NCBI GenBank assembly: GCA_032821775.1
Contig: JAVLRN010000015.1
Span: 186,001-250,000 of the forward strand
Direction of reading: 5' to 3'
Length of the DNA: 64,000 nucleotides
From: Sanguinoderma infundibulare
Taxonomy: Eukaryota > Basidiomycota > Agaricomycetes > Polyporales > Polyporaceae
Below, piece by piece: positions 1-12,257 of this stretch; position 1 is the first letter of the stretch; the number at the start of each line of letters is the position of its first letter. Both the position numbers and the translations under genes were made by a program. The notes under the pieces were generated by a model. The model was given only the letters and a program-made list of their open reading frames with translations. It was not told the DNA's origin and searched no databases.

Positions 1-45
1 TGCCTCGCGTTAGCTGCATTACGAGGAAGATCTAACCACTAGCAG

Positions 46-2777
46 ATTGCGGGCTTCGAAGAGCTCGTTCGCCCGTTCCCAAAAGCCAAACGTCCCGCAT
101 TCTTCAAGGCCTACCGCGTCCAGCAACAGTTCCCCTTCGCAGCGTTCGCAAAGGACCACCATACCTCCTTCCCCGACCTCGCTGTTTCGTTTCCCGGTTT
201 CGATATCGACTCTCTCCCCGACAAGCCCAAGTGGAACGACATCGCCGTGACGATGGAGGCGAAGGCTACCGAGGCGGAGGACCCGTTCGTCGGCAAGGTC
301 GGCCTGGAGTACGTCGAGACTCTGATCCAGATCGCTGTCAACGCACGATGCCTCATGCACGCGCACGGCTTCCTCTGCGTGTTCATCGTCGGGGTCTATG
401 GCCATACATTCCGGATTATTCGCTTTGACCACTCCTGCGCGGTGGCGTCCAAGAGCCTTTCGTTGAAGAAGGCGAGCCATCTCAAGCTCATCCAGCGTTT
501 CTTCTGGCGCTTGGTCAACCCTTGCGATGGCGGCCCTATTGTCGGCGCCGATCCTACCGTGCGCAAGCTCACTGCTGAGGATCGCCAGTGGTTGGATCCG
601 CGCCTCTCGCAGCTTGGCATCGACACCAAAGGCTTTGCATGGCATGAGGCACGCCGCGCTGAGATCCCTTGCGATGCAGCCTTGGGGACCTCTGAACCTA
701 CCGCTTTTATCTTACTGAAGCCTCTCGGCGTCAACGGACGCCTCTTCTCTCGTGCGACCACCGCCTGGCTCGGTCTTCGCGACACTCGTCGTGAAGTTGA
801 TGGCGGTCTAGAGGATACTGAAGACGCCGCGGCGCCGCTGCAGCTCACCGTCGTCAAGGAGGCATGGCGTCAGCTCGTCCGTCGACCAGAGAGCGATTTC
901 TACGCTAGACTGGGGGCTATCGACGAGGACAAGCGAGTTGGATTGCCGAAGATGGTGTGCGGCGGAGACCTGGGAGAATGGGAGGTGAAGCGGTGGGAAG
1001 CTGCGCTCTACGGCGAGACCGCACCTCAGGACACCGTCGATCACTGCTCTCGCCTGACTGCTGGCCGGACCAAATCCAAAACCCGAAACCGCGACGACCC
1101 ATCTCCCCCCTTGCTGTCTTCCGTCAACGTCCGAAACGCCCCTGAGCCGCGCCCAATGCATCAGACTTTCACTTGGAGGCAGCTCTATGGTGACAAGTTC
1201 TGGCACCGTGAACGTAGTCACATGCGAATCGCCGTGGACACCGTCGGGCGGCCGTTGACTAGCTTCACGTCCACGAAAGAGCTTGTTACGGCAATGCGTG
1301 ACGCCATCAAGGGTGAGTCAACCGTTCGTTCTGCGAGGCGAGTTCGAGGATGCTCATAATTGTTCGTTTAGGTCACAGAGTCGCAATGAGCGGAGGGGGA
1401 ATCCTGCATCGTGACGTCAGCCTAGGCAACATCCTCATCGTCGATGACAGGACAAACAACACGAGCTTCGGTGGCTTCCTCCACGACTTTGACTTCTCGA
1501 CGATGAGTTCCGAAGCCCCTGATGGGGACCTGAGCTCGCTGTGTGCCCAGGAACTGGAGAGGCTCCTTTTGGGCGAAGATGTAGGTGGTGATCTAAAAGA
1601 GCGCACAGTGAGTCGCTTCTTTAATATTCCTCTCTTTTCTTTGCTGATGTCAGTGCAGGGGACATACTACTTCATGGCGGTGTCGCTTCTCATGGTTCCT
1701 GTCCGTGGCAGCGTTATTCATAAGATCAGCCACGATCTGGAGTCCTTCTACTGGGTCCTCGTCTGGGTTGTTCTGCGACACACCAAGTACTCACATCCTG
1801 ACGGCGATGGCGCCTTCCTCAGCGTATTTCCTAAAGGCGACGACCGGAGATGTTCCCACGACAAGATGACGTGGCTCATGTTTGGATCAAAGGAGCTTAC
1901 AATTCCTGGCAACAAGCCCCTTACCGACCTCATGCTCAGGCTGTCCCAGATGATGGCGAACTCCTTGCCGGGTCTCGCCACCGACACTGTCGACTACGAC
2001 ATGATCCTGCAATGTTTCGAGGACGCGCTTGCCCCGGACCAGGAGTGGCCGAAGGACGACAAGGTCATCACATGCTCCCTCCCCGACATTCGTACGAACA
2101 GCGTCATGCCGGCTAACAACCGAATGGGACCGAAGATGTCTCGCCGTGCCCCTGCAGGCTCGAAGCGACAGCCGAACGACCCTATACCTGAATACGCCGA
2201 GAACGAGGAGGAGTTCGACTACGACGGAGGCCTCGTCTCTGCCGGCAACTCCAAGGCTGTCGCGCCTATCATGCCGACCTTTGACGAACAGGCGAACGAC
2301 GACGCCGCCGCCCCGGAGGCCGCTCCTGAACAGCGGTCGGAGCGTCGGATGGCAGACGCGGATATCCCCTCCCGACACCATGAGGCTGGCGACCCTCGCA
2401 TGGATTCCGAAGTGGGCAGCTCGACGGTGGCTGAGGGTGGCCCTGCTGCGGGCACTCGGTTGAGGACGAAGCAGTCAAGACGGGGTGCGGACGACGTCGC
2501 GGATGCCGTCGAGGCCGGGCCGTCCAAGCGTCAGAAGACAAACGGCAATCCTCGCTCACAAGACCATGGCGCCCACACCTTTGGCATGGACGTGGATGGC
2601 CCGACGGCAGCTGAGCCTGAGGGTGGGCCTTCTCGGGGGACTCGGGCGAGGACTCGGGGGAGCAGGGGAGCCAGTGGTCGTGCTACTGGCTCCAGGACTC
2701 AGGGTAGCGGACGTGAGGGCGGGTTAAAAGCGAGGCAGTCTCGGCCTGGTTCGCGTGCCGGGAGAAGTCGTGGATGA
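46..2777 (+). CDS. FunK1-type fungal protein kinase, 5' partial
   Basis: Three exons fit: 46-1312, 1372-1607 and 1659-2777 (873 codons visible). The first exon lies left of the window; position 45 ends a CAG acceptor and the two paralogues here splice at the same place. The kinase core is split across exons: a region with VEVK-like MEAKATE, then the catalytic loop ILHRDVSLGNILIVDD, the DFG-like segment FLHDFDFSTM, and GTYYFMAVSLL followed by SHDLESFYWVLVWVVLRHT, all diagnostic of the Pkinase_fungal (FunK1) family. The second intron (1608-1658, 51 bp) is a multiple of three without a stop, so retention would be silent to frame. A long low-complexity tail, acidic then Arg/Gly-rich, ends in AGRSRG. 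FunK1 kinases are expanded in multicellular fungi; substrates are unknown. It is the most diverged of the FunK1 genes here and I found no second copy in the window. Confidence 0.85.
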
Positions 2778-4171
2778 CATTGTTTGTTTGCAATGACTTA
2801 GATAGTGTTGTACCTTGTATTGTTGTGGTTCTGTAGTTTCCGGCGACCCGAATCAGTGCTTGGTATTGTTGCTCACTGCCGCATTGATCCAGAACTCGGA
2901 CTTGAACGACATTGCTTTGAACTGTTGATGGATACCCACTTGGGGCTTTGATCAACCTGCGTCGTTCGAGAGCGACCAAAGTACGCTCGACTACATCGAC
3001 CTGCCCTAAACTGGAAAGCGCCTATCCCCCAAAGCGTCGCGTGGTAGCCTTCGTCTCCACCGGTCACCTACCGTCCTCCTTGTGCTGCACCCCGCTCTGC
3101 TAGATATAGCTCATGAATGCATGAAGCATCACCCGCAAGCGCTGCCAACAGTCGCCACCAGGGTTGAGCAGAAAGGAGGCGTGCCCGGCGCCATGACGGC
3201 AGCGCTCAAAGCCATCGGCAAGGACAGGTTGTCCCCCGATCCAATCATACACTCTACGTATCACAAGAATTGGGTCGCCCGGCCGCACTCCATCCCGTCC
3301 GCCATTCCGTCTTTTCCTCTCCTTCCTTAATAAGTAGGAGTGTCCTGAGTAGTTCCCATGGTCGCAATCATCACGGGCACAGTCTAAATCCCGTTCAGGG
3401 CTGTGATAATAGCTACATCGCTTGATCATAACATCAGCGTTCATCGATCATCTGTCTTCTAAGCATCTGGGATGATCTCGGAATACCTCCAGGGATGAGT
3501 AGGCATGACTCTTGCTGGTCTTTTACTCATGGAACACAGCACACTATTGGGTCTTGATGTAGTCAGGACGGACGAGAAGTGAGATTGCCAAGTAAACACC
3601 TGGGGCCAACAGTTTGAACTGGTGGTTAAGAAATTTGAACTCCACTTCGGTTATTCTTGCCGTTTCGGCCCGTTGGGCGCTAGTTCGTCGCACATTCCAA
3701 CATTGCCCAGCGAGGTCAGTTCACGCCACACTCTAACCATCTTTCTCCTTTCACAAGCTTCCGACCAAGTGGTTCAAGTGGAAAAGGTATTGTGCATTAC
3801 CAGCGATTCGATCAAAGCTTTGGCAAACTGAATGACATATACAGAGTCCCTGTGTTGTCATAGTACGGCCACCGAACACACCCCCGCTCACACACAAGTT
3901 TTCATCGGCCACATCCGCCATGAAACAGTTGCAGAAGAACAACTGACACTGATCGGCTTATTGTGACAACATCCCTCAACGGCGCTGTTGGCCCACGCTC
4001 AGCCGGCCAAGGCACTCTGCATCCGGTAAGCGAAATCTGTTTACACGGAGCACTGGCTCTTTCCGTGCGCGGAATACTCAGTTGCCATGACTCCGACCCG
4101 TGTTGACTTTCCCAATCGATTAGCGCCGTTTCCCCCCATTATCATTCCCACCACCACCGATTCCTCAACAG
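2778..4171. other. Intergenic, mostly no gene seen
   Basis: No credible coding exon is visible. From about 3322 onward the sequence is the start of the inverted duplication and matches 52470 downwards on the opposite strand, so this stretch carries the shared upstream region of the FunK1 gene at 4.2 kb. Confidence 0.6.
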
Positions 4172-4178
4172 TATATGA
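4172..4178 (+). promoter_or_regulatory. TATA-like box of FunK1 gene
   Basis: TATATGA lies directly against a first ATG at 4175 and about 50 bp before the ATG at 4226. The paralogues have TATATA and TATAAAA in the same place, which suggests core promoter rather than coding sequence. Confidence 0.5.
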
Positions 4179-4225
4179 TGATTATCTCAACGGGAAGCAT
4201 CAAAGTTAGTCGCTTCTTCTCAGGT

Positions 4226-7200
4226 ATGGCTGGCGTTGACTCCACTCCTCTGGTCTTCAAGGTCGCTAACAATCCGGTCACGCTGCAAGACACCCTCCTC
4301 GGCGAACGTGAGGTGCTCGAAGGCTGGAAGCAAGAAATCAAGGGCAAGCTTATCCCCTCCAACGAAACTTGTCGCGAGTACTTGTCCAAGTATGTCCCTT
4401 CCCGGACCCAGTACACGTTCTCCCCGGCCACCGGCGACGAGTTCGCCAACTTCAAGCCGGTGAAGGGCGGGGAAGTCGCCAGCTTTCCTTCTTTCGTACG
4501 TGGTATATCTTTCGTATCGAGCATTTCTGCTCAACCACTTCCACTTGTAGATCGCTGGCCTTAACGCACTTGTCTCGTCCTTCCCTGCCGCAAAGCGGCT
4601 GTCGTTTTTTGACTGCCACACGAAGATGCAAACTTCCCCTCACCCCGTTGCAGTTTCCTTCCCTGGTCAGATACTCGACGAGAATACAGTCAGTTGGTTA
4701 AGTTTCTCGATGATCATTGATGTTAAGGCCGAGGAGATCGACGATCCGTTCCGCAACCGTGGGCTGAAGTATTGCAAGACACTCGTTCAGCTCGCTGTCA
4801 ATGGCCGAAACCTCTTGCACGCGCACGGCTTCCTTGCGTCCTTCGTCCTCGGTGTCTACGGAGACATCGTCCGCATCATCCGCTTCGACCACTCTGGCGG
4901 GGTCTTCTCACAGCCACTATCCCTCCACGATGTCGACCACCTTAAAATCCTCCAGGAGTTCTTCTGGCGATTTGCTAGCCCGACTGAAGGCGATTCTGTG
5001 GTCGGGTGCGATCCGACTCTTCGAAAACTGACGCCTGAAGATGAGGCGTGGCTCAAAGACCGACTGGAGTTGGCAGCGGTGGAGGTTCAAGGTCTCAAAC
5101 TATCCCAGGCCCGCCGGGCTGAAGTTTTCGATGATGACACGTTCGGGACCAACGGTACGCCGACTGCTTACATCCTACTCAAGGCACTGGACGTCAACGG
5201 CCGTCTCTTCTCTCGTGCAACCACTGTGTGGCTTGGCATTCGTGATACTCGTGTCCTCGTGAATGGCTACTTCATCGACCCCCCCATCGAGACCATCCCG
5301 CCTGCGCACCGCGAACTACGGATCATCAAGGACGCATGGCGCCAGCTTGTTCGACGTTCCGAGAAGGACTTCTACAACCGCATATCTAGAATACCATCGG
5401 AGAAGCGTGTCGGCCTGCCTAGTCTCGTTTGTGGGGGAGATTTGGGGGAGCGCGAAGTCCGTCGCTGGGAATCGCATCTCTACGGCGCTCCGACCCCGCA
5501 CACATCCCTCTCCCACCCAACGCGTCTGTCGACACCTAGTTCAGCCACCGCCTCATCTTCCCGATTGCCACCACCCTCCCTCTCCGCCTCATCTAACGCC
5601 CTCCCTGCTCATCGTCCTATGCAGCAAACGTTCACTTGGAGACAGTCGCGCGGCCCCGAGTTCTGGCATCATGAACGCAGTCACATGCGGTTCGTAGTCG
5701 ACAAAGTTGGACGACCGCTGAGCCAGTTCAGGAACACTCGAGAGATGGCGACTGCCGTGCAAGACGCGATTCGAGGTACGGGTGACATCGTCGCATTTCC
5801 TGCTTCTTCTGCTGAGTAGATAATGACCGTCTCCTGCTACAGGGCATCGCGTCGCAATGTGCCACGCAGGCATTCTCCATCGGGATGTGAGCATCAACAA
5901 CATTCTCATCGTCGACGATCCGAACGACCAAGCGTTCTTCGGCGGCTTCCTCCATGACTTCGACTACTCGTCCATGAGTCGCAAGCAACCGCCTGCGAGC
6001 CTCGCTTTTCTGTCCGTAGTAGCGTTGACCGAGCTCCTTCTTGGCGACGACTATGGGGGCGAGTTGAAGGAGAGAACGGTATGTCCCGTCCATGCCTCCT
6101 CTAGGATACCTACAAAGTGTTAATGTTACTGGTGGTATTTAGGGCACTTTCTACTTCATGGCCGCCAACCTTCTATCGGGAAGGGGGAAAACCCATGGCG
6201 TTCACCACGATCTCGAGGCTTGCTACTGGGTTATCTTATGGGTCGTCCTTCGACACACAAAGCACACCCACCCAGACGGCGCGGCCGCCTGTTCCACCGT
6301 CTTCAAGCTTGGCGCGCAGGCCTCCTATGGAGCCAAGCTGTTTTGGCTCGAGTCGCCCACGCGCACGGAGCTCAGGATCGAGAACAACGCCCCTTTGACC
6401 ATACTCCTGAAGGAGTACGGCGACCTCTGTACCGAAAAGGCCTATCGACCTGACAAGGATCCTCTCGACTACAATGAGGTCCTGGCGATCTTCGAGAAGG
6501 CCCTCAACTCGGACGAGTACAGGTCGAGGTGGCCGAAGAACGACGAGCCCGAGGAATATAAGCTGCCGGACACGCGGGTCAACGACGCGCTGACCACTGT
6601 GGAACGCGGCGCACAGAAGCGCCCCTCTGGCAAGCGGCAGCGTGGCGGGAAGATGAAGGCCCCCGCTCGCGAGCCCGACTCTGACCCGGAGACGGACATG
6701 GAGGACGAGAGCCGCGACTTCGAGCTCTACGACGACATCGGGAAGGATAACGGCCCCGCTCCTCCCATGCCGCGCGATGACGATGCCACGGAGTTTTACG
6801 TCCTCGCAGACTACGCCCATCTCATCGTCAAGGATCTCGAGCCCCTGCCCCGGAAGCTAGAGTCCTCGCCGGCCCAAGCCGAAGTCTCGTTCGTTGAACG
6901 CCACGAGGCCCAAGCGATCCTGGGCGTCTTGGGTGAAGACGAGGACGACGAGGACGACGATGGCGCGCCTGATAGCAGCCCCTTGCGACGGGCCAAGCGT
7001 CGGCGGACGAACGCGGGTGCGTCAGGTGCGCAACGCAGCACAGGTAGCGCTAACGCGCCTGTTCCGGTAGCTGGGCCGTCTCGACCCAGGCTCAATCGGG
7101 AGCTGACTTCGCTGGGTGCCCCGAGCGTCGACGTCGAGTCCTGGCGCGGGCCTGCGTGCAGCACTCGGTTTGGCGGCGTCGCGAGCGCATCTCGGCTGAA

Positions 7201-7327
7201 TCCCACTGGGAACGCCCGCAACTTGAGGGCGGTCCCGCAACCTACTGGTGTCGCAAGGCCAGCTCGAGAGCGTGTTCAGGCTCGCAGCCAACGCCCCAGC
7301 AAGGGGAAGGTGGTCAAGACGGCGTGA
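4226..7327 (+). CDS. FunK1-type fungal protein kinase, intact
   Basis: Four exons: (4175 or) 4226-4495, 4551-5775, 5843-6078, 6143-7327, giving 971 residues from ATG 4226 or 988 from ATG 4175. I prefer 4226 because a TATA-like box overlaps the upstream ATG. Visible kinase landmarks are the catalytic loop ILHRDVSINNILIVDD (about residues 505-520), FLHDFDYSSM, and GTFYFMAANLL with HHDLEACYWVILWVVLRHT (about 577-615). A tail of some 270 residues is rich in Asp/Glu and has a basic cluster RRAKRRRTN that could be a nuclear signal. Compared with the inverted copy at 48.4-51.5 kb, this gene lacks exactly 36 bp (12 codons after MQTSPHP), an in-frame deletion in exon 2; otherwise the exons have the same lengths. 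The role is presumed Ser/Thr protein kinase, substrate unknown. Confidence 0.9.
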
Positions 7328-7426
7328 CGGATGGACTCAGATGTCTGGCTTTGGAACATTCGTAGACTCTATAGCTGTATACTGTACAATACGGAGTATC
7401 TTGATGTTTGCTGATAATACGCCCTT

Positions 7427-7452
7427 GAGACTTCGACTTCGACTTCGACTTG
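7427..7452. repeat. Short GACTTC tandem repeat
   Basis: About four imperfect units of GACTTC downstream of the FunK1 stop; the inverted copy near 48280 keeps fewer units, so it varies between the duplicates. Confidence 0.5.
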
Positions 7453-7643
7453 AAGACTGAGTGGAGGTCGGACGGCCCGAGCAAATCAATTCAGAGGTAC
7501 AACAGCGTCCTCCCGATACATTGGCGTTTGATAAATAAAACATTAACTACGCACTTGGCACACATATGGAAAATAGTGATCTGATGTTTTATATGACATC
7601 CCCGAAAAGTGATCCTTCATAATGCCCCAGCAGACTTTGCGTC

Positions 7644-8597
7644 TTAGCGTCCTCTAGTGCGAGAGCGTATTATCTTGGGCCGCATGCCATGCTCAATGTG
7701 GTTCATGAAGAAGATCTTCCACGTATCGCGCAGGATCTCCTTCTTCAGCGCCCGCGCCGTCAGCGACCCGAACGGGACCGTCTGCACTGCGAGAGGAGGA
7801 CACTCGATCATCGCGGCTGCGGCTGTGCCGTGGCCCCCGCGCTCCATCTCGTCGGCCATGCCGTGGAGCTGTATGATGCTCTCAGGCCACGGGGCCTCCT
7901 TGCGCATCGAGTCTTCGACGGAGACGACGTAGGTGTCCTGAACGCGGAAGAACTTTCCGGGCTGGTCGTTGTGCTCGGCCGCACCGCGCGGCTCGAGGCG
8001 GACGTAGAGCAGGTGGGTGCGCGCGCGGGAGAGGTCGGTGGGCAGGCGGAGGGCCTGGATGGTGGCGGCCATGAGGGTCGAGTTGTGGAAGCGGACCCAC
8101 TTCTCGAGCCGCTGGTCAAGCTCATACATGGAGATGCCGTCGACGAGGACCATGCGGTCGAACATGCCGGAGAGCGTGGACTCGTGCTCTTTGAGGCGAG
8201 ACTCGAGCAGGCCGTTGTTCTGGCATATTGTTTTGTGGTTCTGGTGCACATTTTTAGTGAGAAAAAAATTCGAGGGATGCATGGACGAGAAGCTCGGAGC
8301 GAGTTGGACCTACCTTCCAGTCGGCCTTTTGGCACTCCTTCGAGCAATACGCCTGGGACTGCATTGTACGACTAGGTCAATGACTCCGGACAAGGATAGC
8401 AGAGCACATACTTACTCTGCACCTCGAACATGTAAACAACTGCTTCTCATCGCCGCTTATGTAGCAACCGTTGCACTACGGGTCGGACAGCGATTAGAAA
8501 TTTACCAAGAACATCCTATCGCTATGTTCACGTAGGAGATCTGGCTTTTCCCTACCTTCCGAGAAACATGTTTGGTTTTTCCTGTTCCGGGAGCCAT
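7644..8597 (-). CDS. MYND-type zinc-finger protein
   Basis: Four exons on the minus strand: 8597-8556, 8475-8416, 8358-8314 and 8240-7644, giving 247 residues. The spliced N-terminus holds a complete MYND finger with all eight ligands: C15, C18, C30, C33, C39, C43, H51 and C55 (CNGC, CSRC, YCSKEC, NHKTIC). The finger is scattered over three small exons and is visible only after splicing. The remaining 200 residues show no motif I recognise. MYND fingers bind proline-rich partners, so a regulatory or scaffolding role is plausible but unproven. A 5'-truncated copy of the last exon sits at 47766-48081 in the inverted block. The start MAPGTGKTKHVSRK opens in good context, and the first intron is 80 bp. 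Confidence 0.85.
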
Positions 8598-9663
8598 GAT
8601 GCAATGTTCTTGTGCACCCGTTCTGCAGAAACCAGAGTGGCGCTGGAGGTTCAAGAAGTTGTTGTGTGGGGAAAGGATGCGAAGCGCCCAGGCGTCGGGT
8701 AGTGCCATTTCCGGAATAGGACATGGTTCCCACGATTGTCGTCCACTGCCATCGCTCCTGAACTTACGGACTCCGTGGCGGTTTCTCATCTCATCCTCCG
8801 GTTGCTACTGCTAGGGTTTGGGGCGTTAAGATATTCAGTTGGGTTGTGGTTCTTGGGCTCTGTTTCATCCGGGCCGTTCCAGTCATCTAAAACTTGTCAA
8901 GGCGGTACGTCCTACCCCGATCATTAGGCCGGTTCACAGATCCTAACTATTGCAAGCAGCCGCAATAGAAATGTCCAAAGAAGCGTCTTGGCAGACGAAG
9001 GGCCGGACACGGCCTCCGTTTAGGTTCGTTCTTGACAAGTACTTGCAAGACGGCTCGGTCAAGGTGTGCCATATTTGTGCTGTGCCCGTGGTCTGATGCC
9101 GTACGTTTCAGGCTTCCTTCGTCCGACAAGTTTGAATACGATTGGCGAATGGGTTAGGTACGAAGACGCTGATGGTGCATCTCAGAAGGCTGCATGACAT
9201 CATTCCTGCCGTATGGGTTTCGGGAGACCGGGGATGAAGTTCTAGTGAGCGGCTCTTCTTGATGAATACATTCCTTCGGCGCTGACTCAATCTCTCCGAA
9301 CGTCCAGGACAGTGATGACTGGTTCTCTGGCAGTCTGCGTGCACGCTGTTCTTTGACAGCGCAGGATTTACTTTATTCATTGACTGCTGACGAACGCACG
9401 CTGCAGTGCTGCGCAAGGTCGAGTGGCTGACAACCCACTGTCGCTGGTTCCCCGACACACCCAGTAAAGGGCATTCCGGGCACGATCGGAGACCGTGTAC
9501 GATTGCAAGCGCAACACGAGAGCGTAAGGTCGCGTCTTGAGCTTAATCATTCCTCAAGCGGTCACCGGCTCTTTGTTTTTGAGCTCCCGAACTGAATAGC
9601 AGGAAGCACCACAGATGCTCGTGACATCGCTACGTGTTCGAGGATTCCGTATCCTGCCGAGAG
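8598..9663. other. Intergenic, no gene seen
   Basis: Shared upstream space between the divergent MYND gene and the oxidoreductase gene. Open frames here lack recognisable motifs and plausible splice structure. Confidence 0.5.
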
Positions 9664-9670
9664 GATATAA
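9664..9670 (+). promoter_or_regulatory. TATA box of oxidoreductase gene
   Basis: GATATAA about 67 bp before the ATG at 9737, a normal spacing for a basidiomycete core promoter. Confidence 0.5.
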
Positions 9671-9736
9671 GACGTCGCTTAGTCCCCTATCCTTCTCCAG
9701 CAAACATATCTTGCAGGAGACGACGACTACGGCACG

Positions 9737-11372
9737 ATGGCTCCAGTTAGGAATGCTCGCGTTATCTTCAACGAAGTCCCGGAAGGTAAGGTCCAAGAAT
9801 CGATTCCATGCCATGCCCATACTCACACTCGTTCCATGGATGTCCTAACGATGCAGACTATCCCATACCTGGGAAGACTGTCGTCTACGACGATTCCCAG
9901 ACTATCGATCTCGACAACGTGTCCCTCAATGGCGGCATCCTCGTCAAGGTCCTCGTACTCTCTGTAGACCCGAAAATGCGGCGGTTGATGCTCGGACCCG
10001 ACGTCGAGAACTTTCAGGTGAGGATCTCTGCTTCTTTTCATTACCAAGTGTCGATGGGCTTACTCGAATGTGCGCAAGCCTCCATTCAGGATCGGAGAGC
10101 CGTAAGTCGTAGATTTGCGTCATCGGATTTGATTTGACCTTTTTTCCGTCTGGCGACTAGTGTCGACAACCACGGAGTCGCCGTCGTCCTCCGCTCTGAG
10201 AACCCTGCGATCAAGAAGGGAGACCACGTTGTTGGACTCCACACCCAGTTTCGTACGTCTCTTGAACTCATCCGGAGGAGGGTGCTGTGTAGTGATGCCG
10301 GTATCATACAGCTTTCCAGGAATACGTCATTGTGCACGACTTCAGCACGGTTCGCGTTGTGGAGAACAAGGAGAATCTACCCTGGTCGTTGTACGTCGGA
10401 GTGCTGGGTATGCCTGGTGAGTTTTCCATGCAGTGATATATGCCACGATTTTTACCAACACAACAACAGGACAGACCGCATACTACGGCTGGTCGGAATT
10501 CGCGCATGCTAAGAAGGTATGATTCTGTTCGAGCCTAGATGACGCGCGGCTGACAGATGTTCCCCGGCTTGACCAGGGAGATGCTGTCTTCGTCAGCGCA
10601 GCGTCAGGTACGAGTCATTTGAATCCGAGCGTTTTTGTTTCCGGCCTCTCATACATGCCATGACGTACAGGTCCCGTTGGAGCGTAAGCCTATCCTAACC
10701 CGTCACCTTCATGATCAACAGGCTGATCTTACGCAGGACCGTTGTGCAACTCGCCAAAGCCGAGGGTCTCAAAGTGATAGCGTCTGCCGGCTCCGACGAG
10801 AAGGTGGCGTTCGTGAAGGACGTCGGGGCTGACGTCGCCTTCAACTACAAGACCACGAGCACTCGCGAGGTGCTCGAGAAGGAAGGACCCATCAACATGT
10901 GCGTCGCCTATCATTTACTAGCCCATGCCCGCTCATTCGGTCTGTAGTTACTGGGACAACGTGGGCGGCGAGACCCTCGAAGCAACGCTCGACTTTTCTG
11001 CGCGAGGTGCTCGAGTCATCGTGCGTGATGTTTGCATATCATCAGATACCGTCCACCCTCTCACCTTCCCGTCACAGTCGCGTCTAGGTTTGCGGCAACA
11101 TCTCGGCGTACAACACGAAAGAGCCGTACGGAGTCAAGAACCTCCAGCTGCTCATCTGGCGCGAGATCTCGTTGCATGGCTTCATTTTCGCCTCGCTTGC
11201 AGCAAAGTATGAGGAGGACTTCTTCAAGACGATTCCGAAGCGCATTGCGAGCGGAGCGATCAAGTACAAGGAACACATCACGCGCGGTCTCGAGAACGCT
11301 GGCCAGGCCATCCTGGACGTGCAGAGCGGAAACAACTTTGGAAAGAGCGTCATCGTTGTGGCCGATGAGTAA
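9737..11372 (+). CDS. MDR-family NADPH oxidoreductase (alkenal reductase type)
   Basis: Eleven exons join into an unbroken 346-residue frame: 9737-9785, 9857-10017, 10079-10101, 10161-10252, 10312-10416, 10470-10516, 10577-10607, 10671-10683, 10737-10898, 10948-11020, 11088-11372. It includes a 13-bp micro-exon. The order is that of the zinc-free medium-chain reductases (PTGR/leukotriene B4 dehydrogenase-like): N-terminal VLVLSVDPKMRR, GLHTQF..FQEYV, GVLGMPGQTAYYG, the nucleotide-binding turn AASGPVGATVVQLAK (about residues 167-181), IASAGSDEKVAFVKDVGAD, then YWDNVGGETLEATL and ENAGQAILDVQSGNNFGKSVI. Members reduce activated C=C bonds of enones or alkenals with NADPH in the cytosol. It lies in the segment absent from the inverted right arm, so it is single copy here. 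Splice sites were assigned by hand, but all eleven phases agree. Confidence 0.9.
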
Positions 11373-12257
11373 TAGTTGGGTGGGCAACTCGGACCGCGTG
11401 TGCGGTCGCCGCTTCGTGGGACGGATTGTAAATCCGTGCTGGTTACAAGGATACTGTTAGGGAAGTTGTGGATCCGGAGAATATTACGCCGCCCGGCGCG
11501 TGAAGGGAGAACCACAATTCTTCCGCGCACGCTGATGTGCGGTCGATTTCGAGACGGTCGATGTCCCACAGAAGACCCCTTCCCATGGTGATATCTCGGC
11601 TACTAGCCTCTGCGACATGCCGAAATCTTGAGGAACGCTAGTCTGTTGTCCTAGCCTTGTATTCGGAAGCGGCATGGCAGACAGATGCTCTGATCGTCTG
11701 AAAGGTTGGCCGCCCTTGCGGAGACAGATGATGCCCGTTCCATTCTGGGTGCGCCTGACTCACCATGAGAAGCTTGATAACACGAGGCACCTGTGAGGAA
11801 TATAGCCGAGGGGTCTTCAACAAGATACGACAAGACTCATTAAATCAGCTCACATCTTCAGCCGACCCCTCGTAGAAGGTGCGCCTCTTCTCTTGATTAT
11901 CGATTCCTGGCGGTTTGTTCTGTGGCCTGGTTCTGATCGTCCCTGATTCTGTTCGAAGCGGGCGAGGTGGGGATTGAGGGTCAACCTGAATGCGCTCCGA
12001 GTAGCAAATGACACTGAATAGTCCGTCACGTTGAAAACGGCTTCCCCAATAAATATTAGTACAAAATATTGAGAAGCGTAACATCGGAGCCGGGAACGGA
12101 ACAATGTAGTCGCTAGAAGTGGTTGAATGTCATAATGGGGTGAACGCTCTGTGCAGATAACAACGATGTTGGCCTACGATCGGAAGCGCGGGTCGTTCAG
12201 ATCCTATGGCAGTGGCATCAATAACTGACGGGGACAATAGACCGGAATCACAGACAC
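11373..12257. other. Intergenic, no gene seen
   Basis: Space between two convergent genes. No coding exon, RNA gene or repeat could be supported. Confidence 0.5.

Larger units (their letters stand above)
3322..7966. repeat. Inverted segmental duplication, block A left arm
   Basis: This block recurs in inverted orientation at 47763-52470 and covers the upstream region, the whole FunK1 gene and the 3' part of the MYND gene. Outer edge: TTAATAAGTAGGAGTGTCC at about 3330 matches the reverse strand at about 52465. The inner edge is at ACCA (7963-7966). Confidence 0.85.

Noticed and set aside
7689..8375. Long plus-strand frame of 228 codons across the MYND gene
   Set aside because: It is a shadow: the minus strand gives a spliced MYND finger with all eight ligands, and GC-rich codon bias opens the opposite frame.
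11395..11450. Possible tRNA near CGGATTGTAAATCCGT
   Set aside because: It has an anticodon-stem-like palindrome, but no acceptor stem, A box or B box in the right places.
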